Part shown: positions 32,391-41,874 of the stretch, piece by piece
Layout: each line of letters starts with the position of its first letter
Numbering within the stretch: the stretch's first letter is position 1
Assembly (NCBI RefSeq): GCF_000154985.1
Contig: NZ_DS572691.1
Location: forward strand, 80,902 to 144,901
Direction of reading: 5' to 3'
From: Streptococcus infantarius subsp. infantarius ATCC BAA-102
Lineage (GTDB): Bacteria; Bacillota; Bacilli; Lactobacillales; Streptococcaceae
Length of the DNA stretch: 64,000 nt
Translations under genes and position numbers: made by a program
Notes under the pieces: generated by a model
The model's database searches: none
Seen by the model: the letters and a program-made list of their open reading frames with translations, nothing else
What the model was told of the DNA's origin: nothing

Positions 32391-32915
32391 ATGAAAGAGA
32401 TTGCTTTAAAAGTTGGAAGAGAAGTTGTTAAGATAATATGCTATTTATCGATTGTAGGTATGATTTTGATGGGATTTGGTATCTTTGCAGTGTTTTTTGC
32501 TGGGCAAAATCATGGTGGCCTATTTACTTTGGATTATGGTTATCAAAGAGTTCAGGTCTCTGTTTGGATTCCGATTGTTGTCTTAATAATGGCTATGATT
32601 ATTTTTTATCTTCTATTTAGGATAATGCGAGCTTTGGATAAGTTGTTGATAAATTTTCAAGATGAAGAGTATTTTTGCTCCGAAAACATCAATTTGCTTT
32701 CTAAAGTTCTTCTTTATCAGATTTTATTCACAGGAATTCAATTGCTTGTTAATATCTTGCTTAATTTTTCTAAAATAGCAGATACAAGTAGCTTATTTGA
32801 TTTATCTTTTAAAGATTATCTTGTGAATATTGTTTTTATCATTATCAATGATATTGCTATTGTTGTGCTAAAACGTGGTTATGAATTGCAAAAAGATCAC
32901 GATGAGATTATTTGA
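32391..32915 (+). CDS. DUF2975 family membrane protein
   Basis: 174 residues with four predicted transmembrane helices (about 12-36, 55-78, 103-125 and 141-160), after GAGGGAGACTT. The pattern of membrane helices with FQDEEYFCSENINLL between helices 2 and 3 matches DUF2975 proteins. Its stop is directly followed by a Cro/C1-type regulator gene (ATG 32917), the normal DUF2975-HTH arrangement. A related module lies at 58693-59911. Function unknown; possibly a membrane partner or sensor for the regulator. Confidence 0.8.
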   Translation: MKEIALKVGREVVKIICYLSIVGMILMGFGIFAVFFAGQNHGGLFTLDYGYQRVQVSVWIPIVVLIMAMIIFYLLFRIMRALDKLLINFQDEEYFCSENINLLSKVLLYQILFTGIQLLVNILLNFSKIADTSSLFDLSFKDYLVNIVFIIINDIAIVVLKRGYELQKDHDEII

Positions 32916-32916
32916 T

Positions 32917-33141
32917 ATGGAAGAAATAAAAGTACATTTAGATAAGGTGTTAAAATCAAGAAATATCACCTCTAAGGAGCTGGCTGAGAAAATAGGAATC
33001 ACTGAGGCAAATTTGTCTATTCTGAAGACTGGAAAGGCAAAAGGGGTCAGGTTTAATACCTTGATGAGTATTTGTAGAGAGTTGAATTGTCAGCCGGGAG
33101 ATATTTTAGAATATAGGAGAGATTATGGTGAAAGTAATTGA
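32917..33141 (+). CDS. Cro/C1-type (YozG-like) transcriptional regulator
   Basis: 74 residues from ATG 32917, one base after the DUF2975 stop codon. The HTH is ITSKELAEKIGITEANLSIL, with the following KTGKAKGVRFNTLMSICREL and the CQPGDILEY signature of the short YozG/XRE subgroup. It probably regulates its own operon through the 14-bp inverted repeat at 32325-32378. The paralogue at 59702-59911 shares most of this sequence. The C-terminal end overlaps the start of a decayed lipoprotein gene. Confidence 0.88.
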   Translation: MEEIKVHLDKVLKSRNITSKELAEKIGITEANLSILKTGKAKGVRFNTLMSICRELNCQPGDILEYRRDYGESN

Positions 33142-33575
33142 GGGTTTGGGAGTGACTTTATTATTTGGACTGTTATCGGGTTGTGGCATTATCTCAGAAG
33201 CTACTTATGATACCGCTCCGCTGGTGCCATTAAAAACTGAAAGTAGTCAAGCTTATCAAAGTGAAGAATAACTAAATGTTAAAAATATTTTGGTGGTAAA
33301 TAAAGACGAGGTTTTACCTTTAGAGAATCACTTTTCTGGGACAGTATATATCATGTTTACAAAAGAAGATCTGAAAAAAGGTCTGAAGACTGATTTTTTA
33401 CTGAATGACAAATCATTAACAGATGTTAAAGAAGACAGTCAGGATGATTTCAATATTCGTTACCACAAGAAAACATATTTCTCAGACTAAAAAAATTACG
33501 ATTGAAAATCTTGATCAGATTAAAATGACCTCAACTTGGTCAGATGACGTTGTTTTGAGTTTGCGTTCTAAGTAA
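33125..33575 (+). pseudogene. Small lipoprotein, nonsense codon and frameshift
   Basis: ATG 33125 overlaps the end of the regulator gene and opens a signal peptide with lipobox LLSGC (Cys 20). TAA at 33269-33271 interrupts the frame after 48 codons; the same frame resumes (LNVKNILVVNKDEVLPLENH) to a stop at 33490. A shifted frame after the A-rich stretch near 33480-33495 supplies ITIENLDQIKMTSTWSDDVV and a stop at 33575. The original was a lipoprotein of about 150 residues with no recognised family. A third member of the DUF2975-regulator operon, now lost. Confidence 0.65.
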
Positions 33576-33620
33576 AAAATAACCTCACTAAACCTTATGC
33601 TTAGTGAGGTTATTTTTATT
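33574..33620. terminator. Bidirectional terminator
   Basis: Perfect 14-bp stem AATAACCTCACTAA / TTAGTGAGGTTATT (33578-33591 with 33601-33614), flanked by A and T runs. Serves the lipoprotein remnant and the convergent DUF1129 gene. Confidence 0.92.
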
Positions 33621-34272
33621 GTTGTGGTGTCATTGCGTTTAGGATATTGTATTTCTTTTGTAGGAAATAACGTCCGACAAGTGACACAGCACCGATGATT
33701 AACATGACGATTGGTGGTAATTGTGGGTTAAGAACGGCTGGTAAGAATGCAGTTGCTGTGTATAGGAGAACCCAACCAAGCATTGCTAAACCAAGTACAA
33801 GGAAAGTTTTTTTCCAACCTGGTCGTTCGCTCTTAGGTTTACCAGCGAAGCGATAGATGAAGTGGTAAGTTGCGTACATAGCAGCACCCCCACCAAAACC
33901 AAGGGCAAGAAGTGAGAAAAGTCCAGAGCTAGTTGCTGCTGAATTAAAGAACCCCATAAGGGCGTTAAGTAGAGCAACGATTCCGATGAAAAGAAGTGAT
34001 GTATCTAACCACATTAACCAAGGGTTATCATTTTTCTTTTCTTGGTTTGCTTTAGCATCAGAAGCTTTTTCAGTGAAAGAAGCAGCCCAAACCGTTGGTG
34101 CACCAAGAAGGGCACGAGCAGTTAAGCCTTTTTTCTGATTTTCAATGATTGTTGGTAAAACTTCTTCCAAAATTGCTTGGATTTCTTCGTCAGATTTACC
34201 ATCTTCAATCAATTGATTAGTAGCAATGTGAATAAATTCTTGGTTCTTTTTAGTAAGATTAGTTAAATCCAT
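33616..34272 (-). CDS. DUF1129 family membrane protein
   Basis: 218 residues. A soluble N-terminal part (residues 1-75, LTKKNQEFIHIATNQLIEDGKSDEEIQAILEE) is followed by four or five transmembrane helices. ACAGGAGAATATTT precedes ATG 34272. It matches DUF1129 proteins of lactic acid bacteria, function unknown. It is downstream of corA on the same strand; 435 bp of structured, repeat-containing sequence separate the two genes. Confidence 0.82.
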   Translation of the reverse strand: MDLTNLTKKNQEFIHIATNQLIEDGKSDEEIQAILEEVLPTIIENQKKGLTARALLGAPTVWAASFTEKASDAKANQEKKNDNPWLMWLDTSLLFIGIVALLNALMGFFNSAATSSGLFSLLALGFGGGAAMYATYHFIYRFAGKPKSERPGWKKTFLVLGLAMLGWVLLYTATAFLPAVLNPQLPPIVMLIIGAVSLVGRYFLQKKYNILNAMTPQQ

Positions 34273-34311
34273 AAATATTCTCCTGTATAAGGTCTTATAA
34301 GATAAAGCCAG

Positions 34312-34356
34312 TTATTAGTTAGAGAAAACAAAACCTTTGGTTTTTCTAACTAATAA
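34312..34356 (-). promoter_or_regulatory. 12-bp-stem hairpin in the leader of the DUF1129 gene
   Basis: TTATTAGTTAGA (34312-34323) pairs perfectly with TCTAACTAATAA (34345-34356). It lies 40 bp before the DUF1129 start codon and could act as an attenuator or processing site. Confidence 0.5.
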
Positions 34357-34390
34357 ATGCCTAAAATTTCATTTTCAATAAAGTCACAAC

Positions 34391-34700
34391 GAGAGAGAAA
34401 CGATTCGATAATAATCGCTTTTCAAACTAGTCAGAGAGTTAGGAAAGCTCCAACAAAATTACGACATGAGTAAAGCAATTCGATAATAATTGCTTTACAA
34501 ATAGTGAGCTGCCTAGGAAGAATCCTGATAGATTCTTCCGTATTTCTGTTAGCGACTTTAGTTGCGTAAGTAGGTGATGGTTGTTAAGACGAGAGAAGAG
34601 TGATTCGATATTAATCACTTTTCGAGCTAGTAAGTGGTTTAGGTTGTCTCAAAATAGAGACAATCGTATTTTTACTAGTAACTTTAGTTACAGTAAAAAT
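34391..34700 (-). repeat. Tandem covarying hairpin units between corA and the DUF1129 gene
   Basis: Three units each contain a stem-loop with loop CGATAAT/CGATATT: CGATT/AATCG (34401-34417), TAAAGCAATT/AATTGCTTTA (34471-34497) and AGTGATT/AATCACT (34599-34619). The stem sequences differ but stay complementary. Each is followed by a related tract (ACTAGTCAG.., ATAGTGAG.., CTAGTAAG.. then TAGG). Units 2 and 3 add a second hairpin (GGAAGAATC/GATTCTTCC at 34516-34539; TTGTCTC/GAGACAA at 34634-34653) and an AACTTTAGTT-type hairpin (34552-34565, 34665-34695). No ORF. Structured RNA is the likely reading. Confidence 0.65.
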
Positions 34701-34707
34701 TAATCAA

Positions 34708-35652
34708 TTAAAACCATTTCTTCCTGAAGAAGTAGAATACCACGGACAAGCTCATGGCAGCGGCGATGAAGACGATGTACCAAAAGGCATGTGGTAGACC
34801 ATTTAATGGTAACCAGTTGTTTTGGAAGTTCATCCCGTAGGCAGAGAAGATAACCGTTGGAATATCAAGTGCCATGGTCATCAAAGCCAAGGTTTTCATG
34901 ATGGTATTCTGGTTGTTGTTGATGATTGAAGCGGTTGTTTCAGTCATGGCATTCAAGACATTTTCATAAATGCTAGCCATCTCAATCGCCTGTTGTGTTT
35001 CAATCAAAGTATCTTCAAGCAAATCTTCGTCTTCGATGTATTTTTTCAAAGAGCTGGTACTACTCGAAAGTTTTTTAACGATACGTTCATTGAATTTCAA
35101 TGAGGCTTTCAAGTAGACGATAGATTTTTCAAGCTCCATCATGTCGATGAGTTGTTCATTACGTGTGGCATTTTCCAATTCTGCTTCGATTCGGTCACTT
35201 TGACGGTCGATAGAACGAAGGGCTGTTAGGAATAGCTCTGCGTTACGATAAAGCAGTTGGAAAACAAAGCGTGTCTTCATGAAGGTATAGAAGTTTTTCA
35301 CACGACGATTGAAGAAGTTATCAAATAAGGTTAATTCTTGTAAACACGTTGTGATAACAGCGTTGTCAGTTACGATGATACCTAGTGGAATTGTCACATA
35401 ATAGCTTTTGTTATTACGTTCTTCGTAGGTTGGTACGTCGACGATAATCAAAGTGTAATCGTCTTCGACAGAAATACGTGATGTTTCTTCAAGGTCGAGT
35501 GGCGCACGAAGGTCTGTGATATCGATATTAAATTGTTCGGCTAAACTCACAGACTCTTCCTGGGAGGGGTTAACTAAATTAATCCAAGCTCCTGGCTCGA
35601 ATGTATTGATTTCTTTAAACTCTAACGCTGTTGATAGAAACATTTGTTCCAT
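34708..35652 (-). CDS. corA: CorA family magnesium/cobalt transporter
   Basis: 314 residues from ATG 35652, placed by AAAGGAGGGG; 11 more upstream codons are open but precede that site. A large cytoplasmic domain with long helices is followed by two C-terminal transmembrane helices separated by YGMNF, the CorA selectivity signature. It forms a pentameric Mg2+ channel in the cytoplasmic membrane. A TATAAT on the minus strand near 35812 predicts a leader of about 150 nt with a strong hairpin. Confidence 0.93.
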   Translation of the reverse strand: MEQMFLSTALEFKEINTFEPGAWINLVNPSQEESVSLAEQFNIDITDLRAPLDLEETSRISVEDDYTLIIVDVPTYEERNNKSYYVTIPLGIIVTDNAVITTCLQELTLFDNFFNRRVKNFYTFMKTRFVFQLLYRNAELFLTALRSIDRQSDRIEAELENATRNEQLIDMMELEKSIVYLKASLKFNERIVKKLSSSTSSLKKYIEDEDLLEDTLIETQQAIEMASIYENVLNAMTETTASIINNNQNTIMKTLALMTMALDIPTVIFSAYGMNFQNNWLPLNGLPHAFWYIVFIAAAMSLSVVFYFFRKKWF

Positions 35653-35682
35653 AAAAACAACCCCTCCTTTTGCGATGAGATA

Positions 35683-35746
35683 CAAGAACTATTAAACTAT
35701 GATAACTAGTTAGGACCACCAGCGATAGTGCCGTCTTTAGTTCTTG
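35683..35746 (-). promoter_or_regulatory. Structured 5' leader of corA
   Basis: CAAGAACTA (35683-35691) pairs with TAGTTCTTG (35738-35746) to enclose about 46 nt with further short pairings (CAC..GTG). It lies between the predicted promoter and the AAAGGAGGGG of corA. No known Mg2+ riboswitch consensus was recognised. Confidence 0.4.
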
Positions 35747-35857
35747 TTCAATGATTTTTTTAAGTTGTAAAATAATCTCTTTTTAGACAAAATTCTACGT
35801 ACTAGTCTATTATACTACAATTAGCAGTTTTTGGGGACAGAGAAAAGTAGAAAATTT

Positions 35858-35936
35858 GTTATAATGAAATAAGAAGAAAATGTACTCGCAAAGAAAGGAT
35901 GGAAAGCTAAGCGTGGCCTAGTGTCAAGCTTAGCTT
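35858..35936 (+). promoter_or_regulatory. uvrA promoter and hairpin between ribosome binding site and start
   Basis: Extended -10 TGTTATAAT (TATAAT 35860-35865). AAAGGA lies at about 35894-35899, 50 bp before the ATG, but a perfect 9-bp stem AAGCTAAGC (35904-35912) / GCTTAGCTT (35928-35936) lies between them. Folding it brings the AAAGGA to about 17 nt from the start codon. Confidence 0.5.
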
Positions 35937-35948
35937 ATCTCATAGATT

Positions 35949-38774
35949 ATGCAAGATAAATTGATTATTCGTGGGGCTCGTGCCCACAATTTAAAAAATG
36001 TCAATGTTGAGATTCCGCGGGACAAATTAGTTGTTGTGACTGGTTTGTCGGGGTCTGGAAAATCAAGTTTGGCATTTGATACGATTTACGCAGAAGGGCA
36101 ACGTCGTTACGTTGAAAGCTTGTCTGCTTATGCCCGCATGTTTCTTGGTAATATGGAAAAACCAGATGTGGATTCGATTGAAGGTCTTAGCCCAGCTATT
36201 TCCATTGACCAAAAAACAACAAGTAAAAACCCGCGCTCTACTGTAGGAACAACGACAGAAATCAATGATTATCTGCGCCTTTTGTACGCTCGTGTGGGGA
36301 CGCCTTACTGTATTAATGGGCACGGTGCTATTACGGCATCATCTGTTGAACAGATTGTTGATAAGGTATTGGAATTACCTGAGCGCACAAGAATGCAAAT
36401 TTTAGCGCCTGTTGTGCGTCGCAAAAAAGGTCAACACAAGACGATTTTTGATCGCATTCAAAAAGATGGTTATGTACGTGTACGCGTGGATGGTGACATT
36501 TTTGATATTTCAGAAGTTCCTGAGTTATCTAAGAGTAAAATACACAACATCGAGATTGTCGTGGACCGTTTGATTAATAAAGAGGGCATTCGTTCACGTC
36601 TTTTTGATTCTGTGGAAGCAGCCCTTCGTTTGGCAGATGGTTATGTCATTATCGATACCATGGATGGCAATGAATTGCTTTTTTCTGAACATTATTCATG
36701 TCCAGTATGTGGCTTTACTGTTCCCGAATTAGAACCACGTTTATTTTCATTTAATGCGCCATTTGGTTCATGTCCAACCTGTGATGGTTTGGGAAATAAA
36801 TTGGAAGTCGACTTGGATTTGGTGATTCCTGACCGCAGTAAAACGCTTCGTGAGGGGGCTTTAGCACCATGGAATCCAATCTCATCAAACTACTATCCTG
36901 CTATGCTTGAGCAAGCTATGGAAACTTTTGGTGTTGATATGGATACGCCTTTTGAAGACTTGACTGAAGAAGAGCAAAATCTTGTACTTTACGGTTCTGG
37001 TGAGCGTGAATTCCATTTCCACTATGTCAATGATTTCGGTGGTGAACGCAATATTGATCTTCCTTTTGAGGGTGTTGTTAACAATATCAATCGTCGTTAC
37101 CATGAGACAAATAGTGATTTTACCCGCAATGTCATGCGCGGCTACATGAATGAATTGCCATGTCCAACTTGTCATGGTTACCGTTTGAATAATCAAGCGC
37201 TCTGTGTTCGTGTGGGTGGTGAAAATGGTTTGAATATTGGGCAAGTGTCTGATTTGTCAGTTGCTGACCACTTGGAACTCTTGAATCATCTAGAACTCTC
37301 TGAAAATGAAAAAACGATTGCCACACCAATCGTTAAGGAAATCAAAGACCGTTTAACTTTCTTAAATAACGTGGGATTGAATTATTTGACCTTGTCACGT
37401 TCTGCGGGGACTTTGTCAGGTGGTGAAAGTCAACGTATTCGCTTGGCGACACAAATTGGTTCAAACTTGTCGGGTGTCCTTTATATCCTTGATGAACCGT
37501 CAATTGGTCTTCATCAACGTGACAATGATCGCTTGATTGATAGCTTGAAGAAGATGCGTGATCTTGGTAATACCTTGATTGTTGTTGAACACGATGAAGA
37601 CACTATGCGTCAAGCTGACTGGCTGATTGATGTCGGACCAGGTGCGGGTGAATTTGGTGGACAAATCGTGGCATCTGGTACGCCAGAAGATGTTGCCAAA
37701 AATAAAAAATCAATTACAGGGCAGTATTTGTCTGGAGCAAAAGAAATTCCTGTGCCACTAGAACGTCGTAAAGGAAATGGGCGCGTGCTTGGTGTCAAAG
37801 GTGCTTCTGAAAATAACCTGCAAAATATTGATGTGACTTTCCCACTTGGTAAATTCATTGCGGTGACAGGTGTTTCGGGTTCTGGAAAATCAACCTTGGT
37901 TAACAGTATTTTGAAAAAAGCTGTTGCTCAAAAATTGAATCGCAATTCTGCCAAACCTGGTAAACACAAGGCACTTGAGGGCATTGAAAACATTGAACGC
38001 TTGATTGACATTGACCAAAGCCCAATCGGTCGTACGCCGCGTTCAAATCCTGCAACTTACACAGGTGTTTTTGATGATATTCGTGACCTTTTTGCTAAGA
38101 CCAATGAAGCTAAGATTCGTGGTTACAAAAAAGGACGTTTCTCATTTAACGTCAAAGGTGGACGTTGCGAGGCTTGCTCTGGTGACGGAATTATCAAGAT
38201 TGAAATGCACTTCTTGCCAGATGTTTACGTACCTTGCGAGGTTTGTCATGGCACACGTTATAACAGTGAAACGCTTGAAGTTCATTACAAAGACAAAAAT
38301 ATCGCTGAAATTCTTGATATGACAGTCAATGATGCGGTTGAATTCTTTGCACCAATCCCTAAAATCGCACGCAAATTGCAAACTATCAAAGACGTTGGAC
38401 TTGGTTATGTTACTCTTGGACAACCAGCCACAACACTGTCTGGTGGTGAAGCACAGCGTATGAAATTAGCGAGTGAACTTCACAAACGCTCAACTGGTAA
38501 GAGCCTTTATATCCTTGATGAACCAACGACAGGTCTTCACACAGATGACATTGCTCGTCTACTTAAAGTCCTTCAACGTTTCGTGGATGATGGAAATACC
38601 GTGCTTGTTATTGAACACAATCTTGATGTGATTAAGACAGCTGACTATATTATCGACCTTGGACCAGAAGGCGGTGTTGGTGGCGGACAAATCGTTGCCA
38701 CAGGCACACCAGAAGAAGTCGCCAAAGTCAAAGAATCCTTCACAGGACAATATTTGAAAGATAAATTGAAGTAA
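35949..38774 (+). CDS. uvrA: Excinuclease ABC subunit A
   Basis: 941 residues, full length. It scans DNA for bulky lesions and loads UvrB in nucleotide excision repair. Two ABC ATPase halves: Walker [18 protein letters not shown] and [15 protein letters not shown]; signatures [13 protein letters not shown] and [13 protein letters not shown]; Walker [13 protein letters not shown] and [12 protein letters not shown]. Zinc modules are [16 protein letters not shown] and [36 protein letters not shown] is the conserved N terminus, so ATG 35949 is right even though no ribosome binding site is adjacent. Confidence 0.98.
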   Translation: MQDKLIIRGARAHNLKNVNVEIPRDKLVVVTGLSGSGKSSLAFDTIYAEGQRRYVESLSAYARMFLGNMEKPDVDSIEGLSPAISIDQKTTSKNPRSTVGTTTEINDYLRLLYARVGTPYCINGHGAITASSVEQIVDKVLELPERTRMQILAPVVRRKKGQHKTIFDRIQKDGYVRVRVDGDIFDISEVPELSKSKIHNIEIVVDRLINKEGIRSRLFDSVEAALRLADGYVIIDTMDGNELLFSEHYSCPVCGFTVPELEPRLFSFNAPFGSCPTCDGLGNKLEVDLDLVIPDRSKTLREGALAPWNPISSNYYPAMLEQAMETFGVDMDTPFEDLTEEEQNLVLYGSGEREFHFHYVNDFGGERNIDLPFEGVVNNINRRYHETNSDFTRNVMRGYMNELPCPTCHGYRLNNQALCVRVGGENGLNIGQVSDLSVADHLELLNHLELSENEKTIATPIVKEIKDRLTFLNNVGLNYLTLSRSAGTLSGGESQRIRLATQIGSNLSGVLYILDEPSIGLHQRDNDRLIDSLKKMRDLGNTLIVVEHDEDTMRQADWLIDVGPGAGEFGGQIVASGTPEDVAKNKKSITGQYLSGAKEIPVPLERRKGNGRVLGVKGASENNLQNIDVTFPLGKFIAVTGVSGSGKSTLVNSILKKAVAQKLNRNSAKPGKHKALEGIENIERLIDIDQSPIGRTPRSNPATYTGVFDDIRDLFAKTNEAKIRGYKKGRFSFNVKGGRCEACSGDGIIKIEMHFLPDVYVPCEVCHGTRYNSETLEVHYKDKNIAEILDMTVNDAVEFFAPIPKIARKLQTIKDVGLGYVTLGQPATTLSGGEAQRMKLASELHKRSTGKSLYILDEPTTGLHTDDIARLLKVLQRFVDDGNTVLVIEHNLDVIKTADYIIDLGPEGGVGGGQIVATGTPEEVAKVKESFTGQYLKDKLK

Positions 38775-38780
38775 AAAAGT

Positions 38781-38808
38781 CCAGGTAAGTTATCTTGCCT
38801 GGCTTTTG
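38781..38808 (+). terminator. Intrinsic terminator of uvrA
   Basis: CCAGGTAAG / CTTGCCTGG stem followed by CTTTTG. Confidence 0.75.
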
Positions 38809-38875
38809 TGTTATATGGAGCCAATTTATGGGGAACGGCGCAGTTCTGCTGCTGTTGAGATTTATTGGAGGATTT

Positions 38876-40127
38876 ATGTCTTATTCAAAAGAAGTTAATC
38901 GGTATGTTTTTCCGTTGATTGCAACAAATATTGCACAGCTTTTGATTAATCAATTGTCACTGCATTTTGCGGTTAATGACTCAAGCGTGGCACTTTCTGG
39001 AATATCTGTGATTCAAAATTTCTTGTTTGACTTTGGTGGGATTTTAGGCGCTTTTAGCTTATCCTTTAATATCAAAGGGGCGCAAGCTTTTGCGGAAAAT
39101 GACAAGAAGCATTTTAAAGATTTGTTTAAGTCCTCTTTATTACTTGATGTGGTGATAGGTGCTAGCTTTTTAGTTCTATGTGTAGTTTTTAGAAAATCTT
39201 TTTTACGTTTATTTTATGGATTTTCAGGAGAATTGCTTGGCTTATCAACACTTTATCTCGTTATTATGTCACCGTATATTCTTCTGACCTTGTTAACATT
39301 TTTGTTGACAAATGTTTTAAAAGTTGAAAACCAAACCGATTTTTTGGATTGGGCTTGTTAGCTCGCTGCTTGATGTGGTGATGAATTACTATCTGGTTCT
39401 AATTTTTGGAGTGAAGGGTGCAGCGATTTCGGCTATAACTTCTTTGTTTTTAGTGGTTTTGGCTTATTTTTATTTAGTTCATGATGTGATTTTTGAGGCT
39501 TTGAAATCTCAGTCAACTTGTAAAAAAGAGTTAATTCTTTTTGGGATTCCTTTAACCATTCAGGCAATTTTTGAGAGTGTTCTTTTTATCATGGCATTTG
39601 ATGCTTTGATGGGAAGATAGGGGTTAGAAATTCTCTCTATCTATGCAGTGATTAGTCAGCTATTTTCAATAGTTCGTTTGCCTGCTTATATGTATGCTGG
39701 TACGGTTTCTGTCTTTTTGCCGCAGGCTAGTCAAAAGCATGAAAATAAGTCATTTATGCGCGTGATTTATCGAAATAGTTATCTAATGAGTTTTGGATTT
39801 GCTGTGATAGTGACGCTTTGTGCTAATGTCTTTGCAAACTTTTTATCAAGTCAAATCAATACAAATATCATTGCGCTTACGGCATTTACTATGCTAGTCA
39901 TGGCAGCCACACCACTTTACGAAAGTTCAAAAATGCTTCTGCAAAGTTGTCATGCTGAAAAATGGGTGGTCAGTATGACGACTGTGGTCAATCTGCTAAG
40001 CATCGCTGTTTTACTAATCATTCAATTTCTGGGTCTTCAAAGCTACCAATCGCTTTATTTTATTTACGGCTTAAGCCTAGTTATTCTAAGTATTTTGTTC
40101 ATCAAAAAAGCAAATTCAATAACTTAA
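38876..40127 (+). pseudogene. MATE family multidrug efflux transporter, frameshift and nonsense
   Basis: GGAGGATTT precedes ATG 38876 (MSYSKEVNRYVFPLIATNIA). The frame encodes helices 1-5, then shifts near 39330-39340; the next frame continues (IFWIGLVSSLLDVVMNYYLV) to TAG at 39618-39620 and, past that stop, resumes in the same frame (GLEILSIYAVISQLFSIVRL) to 40127. Together about 415 residues, the size of a MATE drug/Na+ antiporter. At least two inactivating changes make it a pseudogene. Confidence 0.88.
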
Positions 40128-40150
40128 AAGAACCTGATGGTTCTTTTTTT
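40126..40150 (+). terminator. Intrinsic terminator after the MATE remnant
   Basis: AAAAGAACC-TGAT-GGTTCTTTT with a T run. Confidence 0.85.
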
Positions 40151-40262
40151 ACGATAAAATTGATTTACCAGATAAGTATTTTGTGAAAAAAACGTGAAAA
40201 AGGCGATCGTTTCAAGGATTTTCTGGTATAATTATTTTAAAAAACGAGTGAGGGAGAGTTTC

Positions 40263-41324
40263 ATGTTAGCAAGACTGAAAAGATTTGATGCTAAGTTAGA
40301 TGAAAAAGAGCTGGACGCCATGTTGGTGACTGGTCAAAATAATATTTATTATTTGACAGGTTTTTGGGGGACAGCAGCAACTGTCTTTATTTCCAAAACA
40401 CGTCGTTTGTTCGTAACGGATGCTCGCTACACTTTGATTGCTAAGCAAACGGTTCAAGGATTTGATATCATCGAAAGCAGAGATGCACTTTCTGAAATTG
40501 CTAAGGCGATTGCGTCTGATGCGATTTCGACGATTGGTTTTGATAGTCAGGTGTCATTTGCTTATTATCAGACTTTGCAGGGTGTGTTTGCAGGTTATGA
40601 TTTGGTAGCTACGACGAATTTCATGGAAGAATTACGCATGATTAAAGATACTTCTGAAATTGCGACCATCCGAAAAGCTTGTTCGATTTCTGACCGTGCC
40701 TTTACAGACATGCTTGATTTCATCAAACCTGGGCAAACAACAGAATTGCAAGTAGCAAACTTCCTTGATTTTCGTATGCGGGAGTACGGAGCTTCTGGGG
40801 TATCTTTTGAAACCATTGCAGTATCAGGTTACCGCTCTGCTATGCCTCACGGCGTAGCCAGTGAGAAAGTTATCCAGTCAGGCGAAACCTTGACCCTCGA
40901 TTTTGGTTGCTACTACAATCATTATGTCAGCGACATGACGCGTACCATCCATATTGGTGAGACGACTGACGAAGAGCGTGAGATTTATGATGTGGTTTTG
41001 CGCGCTAATCAAGCTGTGATTGATTCGGTCAAAGCTGGTATGACACGCCGTGATTATGATAAGCTAGCGCGTGATGTGATTGAAAAAGCTGGTTATGGTG
41101 AGCACTTCACACACGGAATTGGTCATGGAATTGGACTTGATATTCACGAAATCCCATTCTTTGGAAATTCTGATGAATTGGTTGAAGTCGGCATGACCAT
41201 CACCGATGAACCAGGCATATACCTTGATAACAAATACGGTGTGCGTATCGAAGATGACCTTGTGGTCACTGAAAAAGGGTGCGAGGTTCTGACCTTGGCA
41301 CCGAAAGAATTGATTGTCTTGTAA
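40263..41324 (+). CDS. pepP: M24 family Xaa-Pro peptidase
   Basis: 353 residues from MLARLKRFDAKLDEKELDAM (ATG 40263); TATAAT near 40226 and GAGGGAGAG before the ATG exclude the 23 upstream codons. An N-terminal creatinase-like domain (1-120) precedes the pita-bread metallopeptidase fold. Metal ligands: Asp in LDFGCYYNHYVSDMTRT, His in HGIGHGIGLDIHE, Glu in TDEPGIYL and RIEDDLVV. It cleaves peptides next to proline in the cytoplasm. Aminopeptidase P and prolidase-type YpdF cannot be separated with certainty, so the symbol is tentative. Confidence 0.85.
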   Translation: MLARLKRFDAKLDEKELDAMLVTGQNNIYYLTGFWGTAATVFISKTRRLFVTDARYTLIAKQTVQGFDIIESRDALSEIAKAIASDAISTIGFDSQVSFAYYQTLQGVFAGYDLVATTNFMEELRMIKDTSEIATIRKACSISDRAFTDMLDFIKPGQTTELQVANFLDFRMREYGASGVSFETIAVSGYRSAMPHGVASEKVIQSGETLTLDFGCYYNHYVSDMTRTIHIGETTDEEREIYDVVLRANQAVIDSVKAGMTRRDYDKLARDVIEKAGYGEHFTHGIGHGIGLDIHEIPFFGNSDELVEVGMTITDEPGIYLDNKYGVRIEDDLVVTEKGCEVLTLAPKELIVL

Positions 41325-41354
41325 TCACTATGCGTTTAGAAAAGGAGGAAAACA

Positions 41355-41819
41355 ATGACTGAAAGACTTTCTTGGGAAGATTATTTTATGGCAAATGCGG
41401 AGTTGATTTCAAAACGCTCAACTTGTGATCGTGCCTTTGTCGGAGCTGTTTTGGTTAAAGATAATCGTATCATCGCCACTGGTTACAATGGTGGTGTTTC
41501 TGAAACTGATAACTGTAGCGAAGCAGGACATAAAATGGAAGACGGTCATTGTATTCGTACCGTTCACGCTGAAATGAATGCTCTTATCCAGTGTGCTAAA
41601 GAAGGTATCTCAACCAAAGGCACAGAAATTTACGTGACCCATTTTCCGTGTATCAACTGTACCAAAGCGCTTCTTCAGGCAGGGATTAAGAAGATTACTT
41701 ACAAAACAGCTTACCGCATGCATCCATTTGCTATCGAATTGATGAAACAAAAAGGTGTCGAATGCGTTCAGCACGATGTCCCAGAAGTGAGACTTGGCAT
41801 GGATGATTTTGATGACTAA
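41355..41819 (+). CDS. comEB: dCMP deaminase / ComE operon protein 2
   Basis: 154 residues after AAAGGAGG. Zinc deaminase motifs: the catalytic [13 protein letters not shown] (His ligand, Glu proton donor) and [13 protein letters not shown] (two Cys ligands). It deaminates dCMP to dUMP for dTTP synthesis; in naturally competent Firmicutes the gene is called comEB. Followed by a bidirectional terminator. Confidence 0.93.
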   Translation: MTERLSWEDYFMANAELISKRSTCDRAFVGAVLVKDNRIIATGYNGGVSETDNCSEAGHKMEDGHCIRTVHAEMNALIQCAKEGISTKGTEIYVTHFPCINCTKALLQAGIKKITYKTAYRMHPFAIELMKQKGVECVQHDVPEVRLGMDDFDD

Positions 41820-41855
41820 TAAAAAGAGCACTCAAAAGAAGTGCTCTTTTAGTCT
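41820..41855. terminator. Bidirectional terminator after comEB
   Basis: AAAAGAGCACT / AGTGCTCTTTT 11-bp stem (41822-41832 with 41840-41850). Confidence 0.88.
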
Positions 41856-41874
41856 TTTTAGTTCAATTTATCTT

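Noticed and set aside
32391-33141. Toxin-antitoxin pair
   Set aside because: The membrane protein is a four-helix DUF2975 protein with a YozG-like regulator, a known non-TA arrangement; no toxin family features.
34391-34700. CRISPR array
   Set aside because: Units are unevenly spaced (75 and 125 bp), stems differ between copies, and no cas genes are present.
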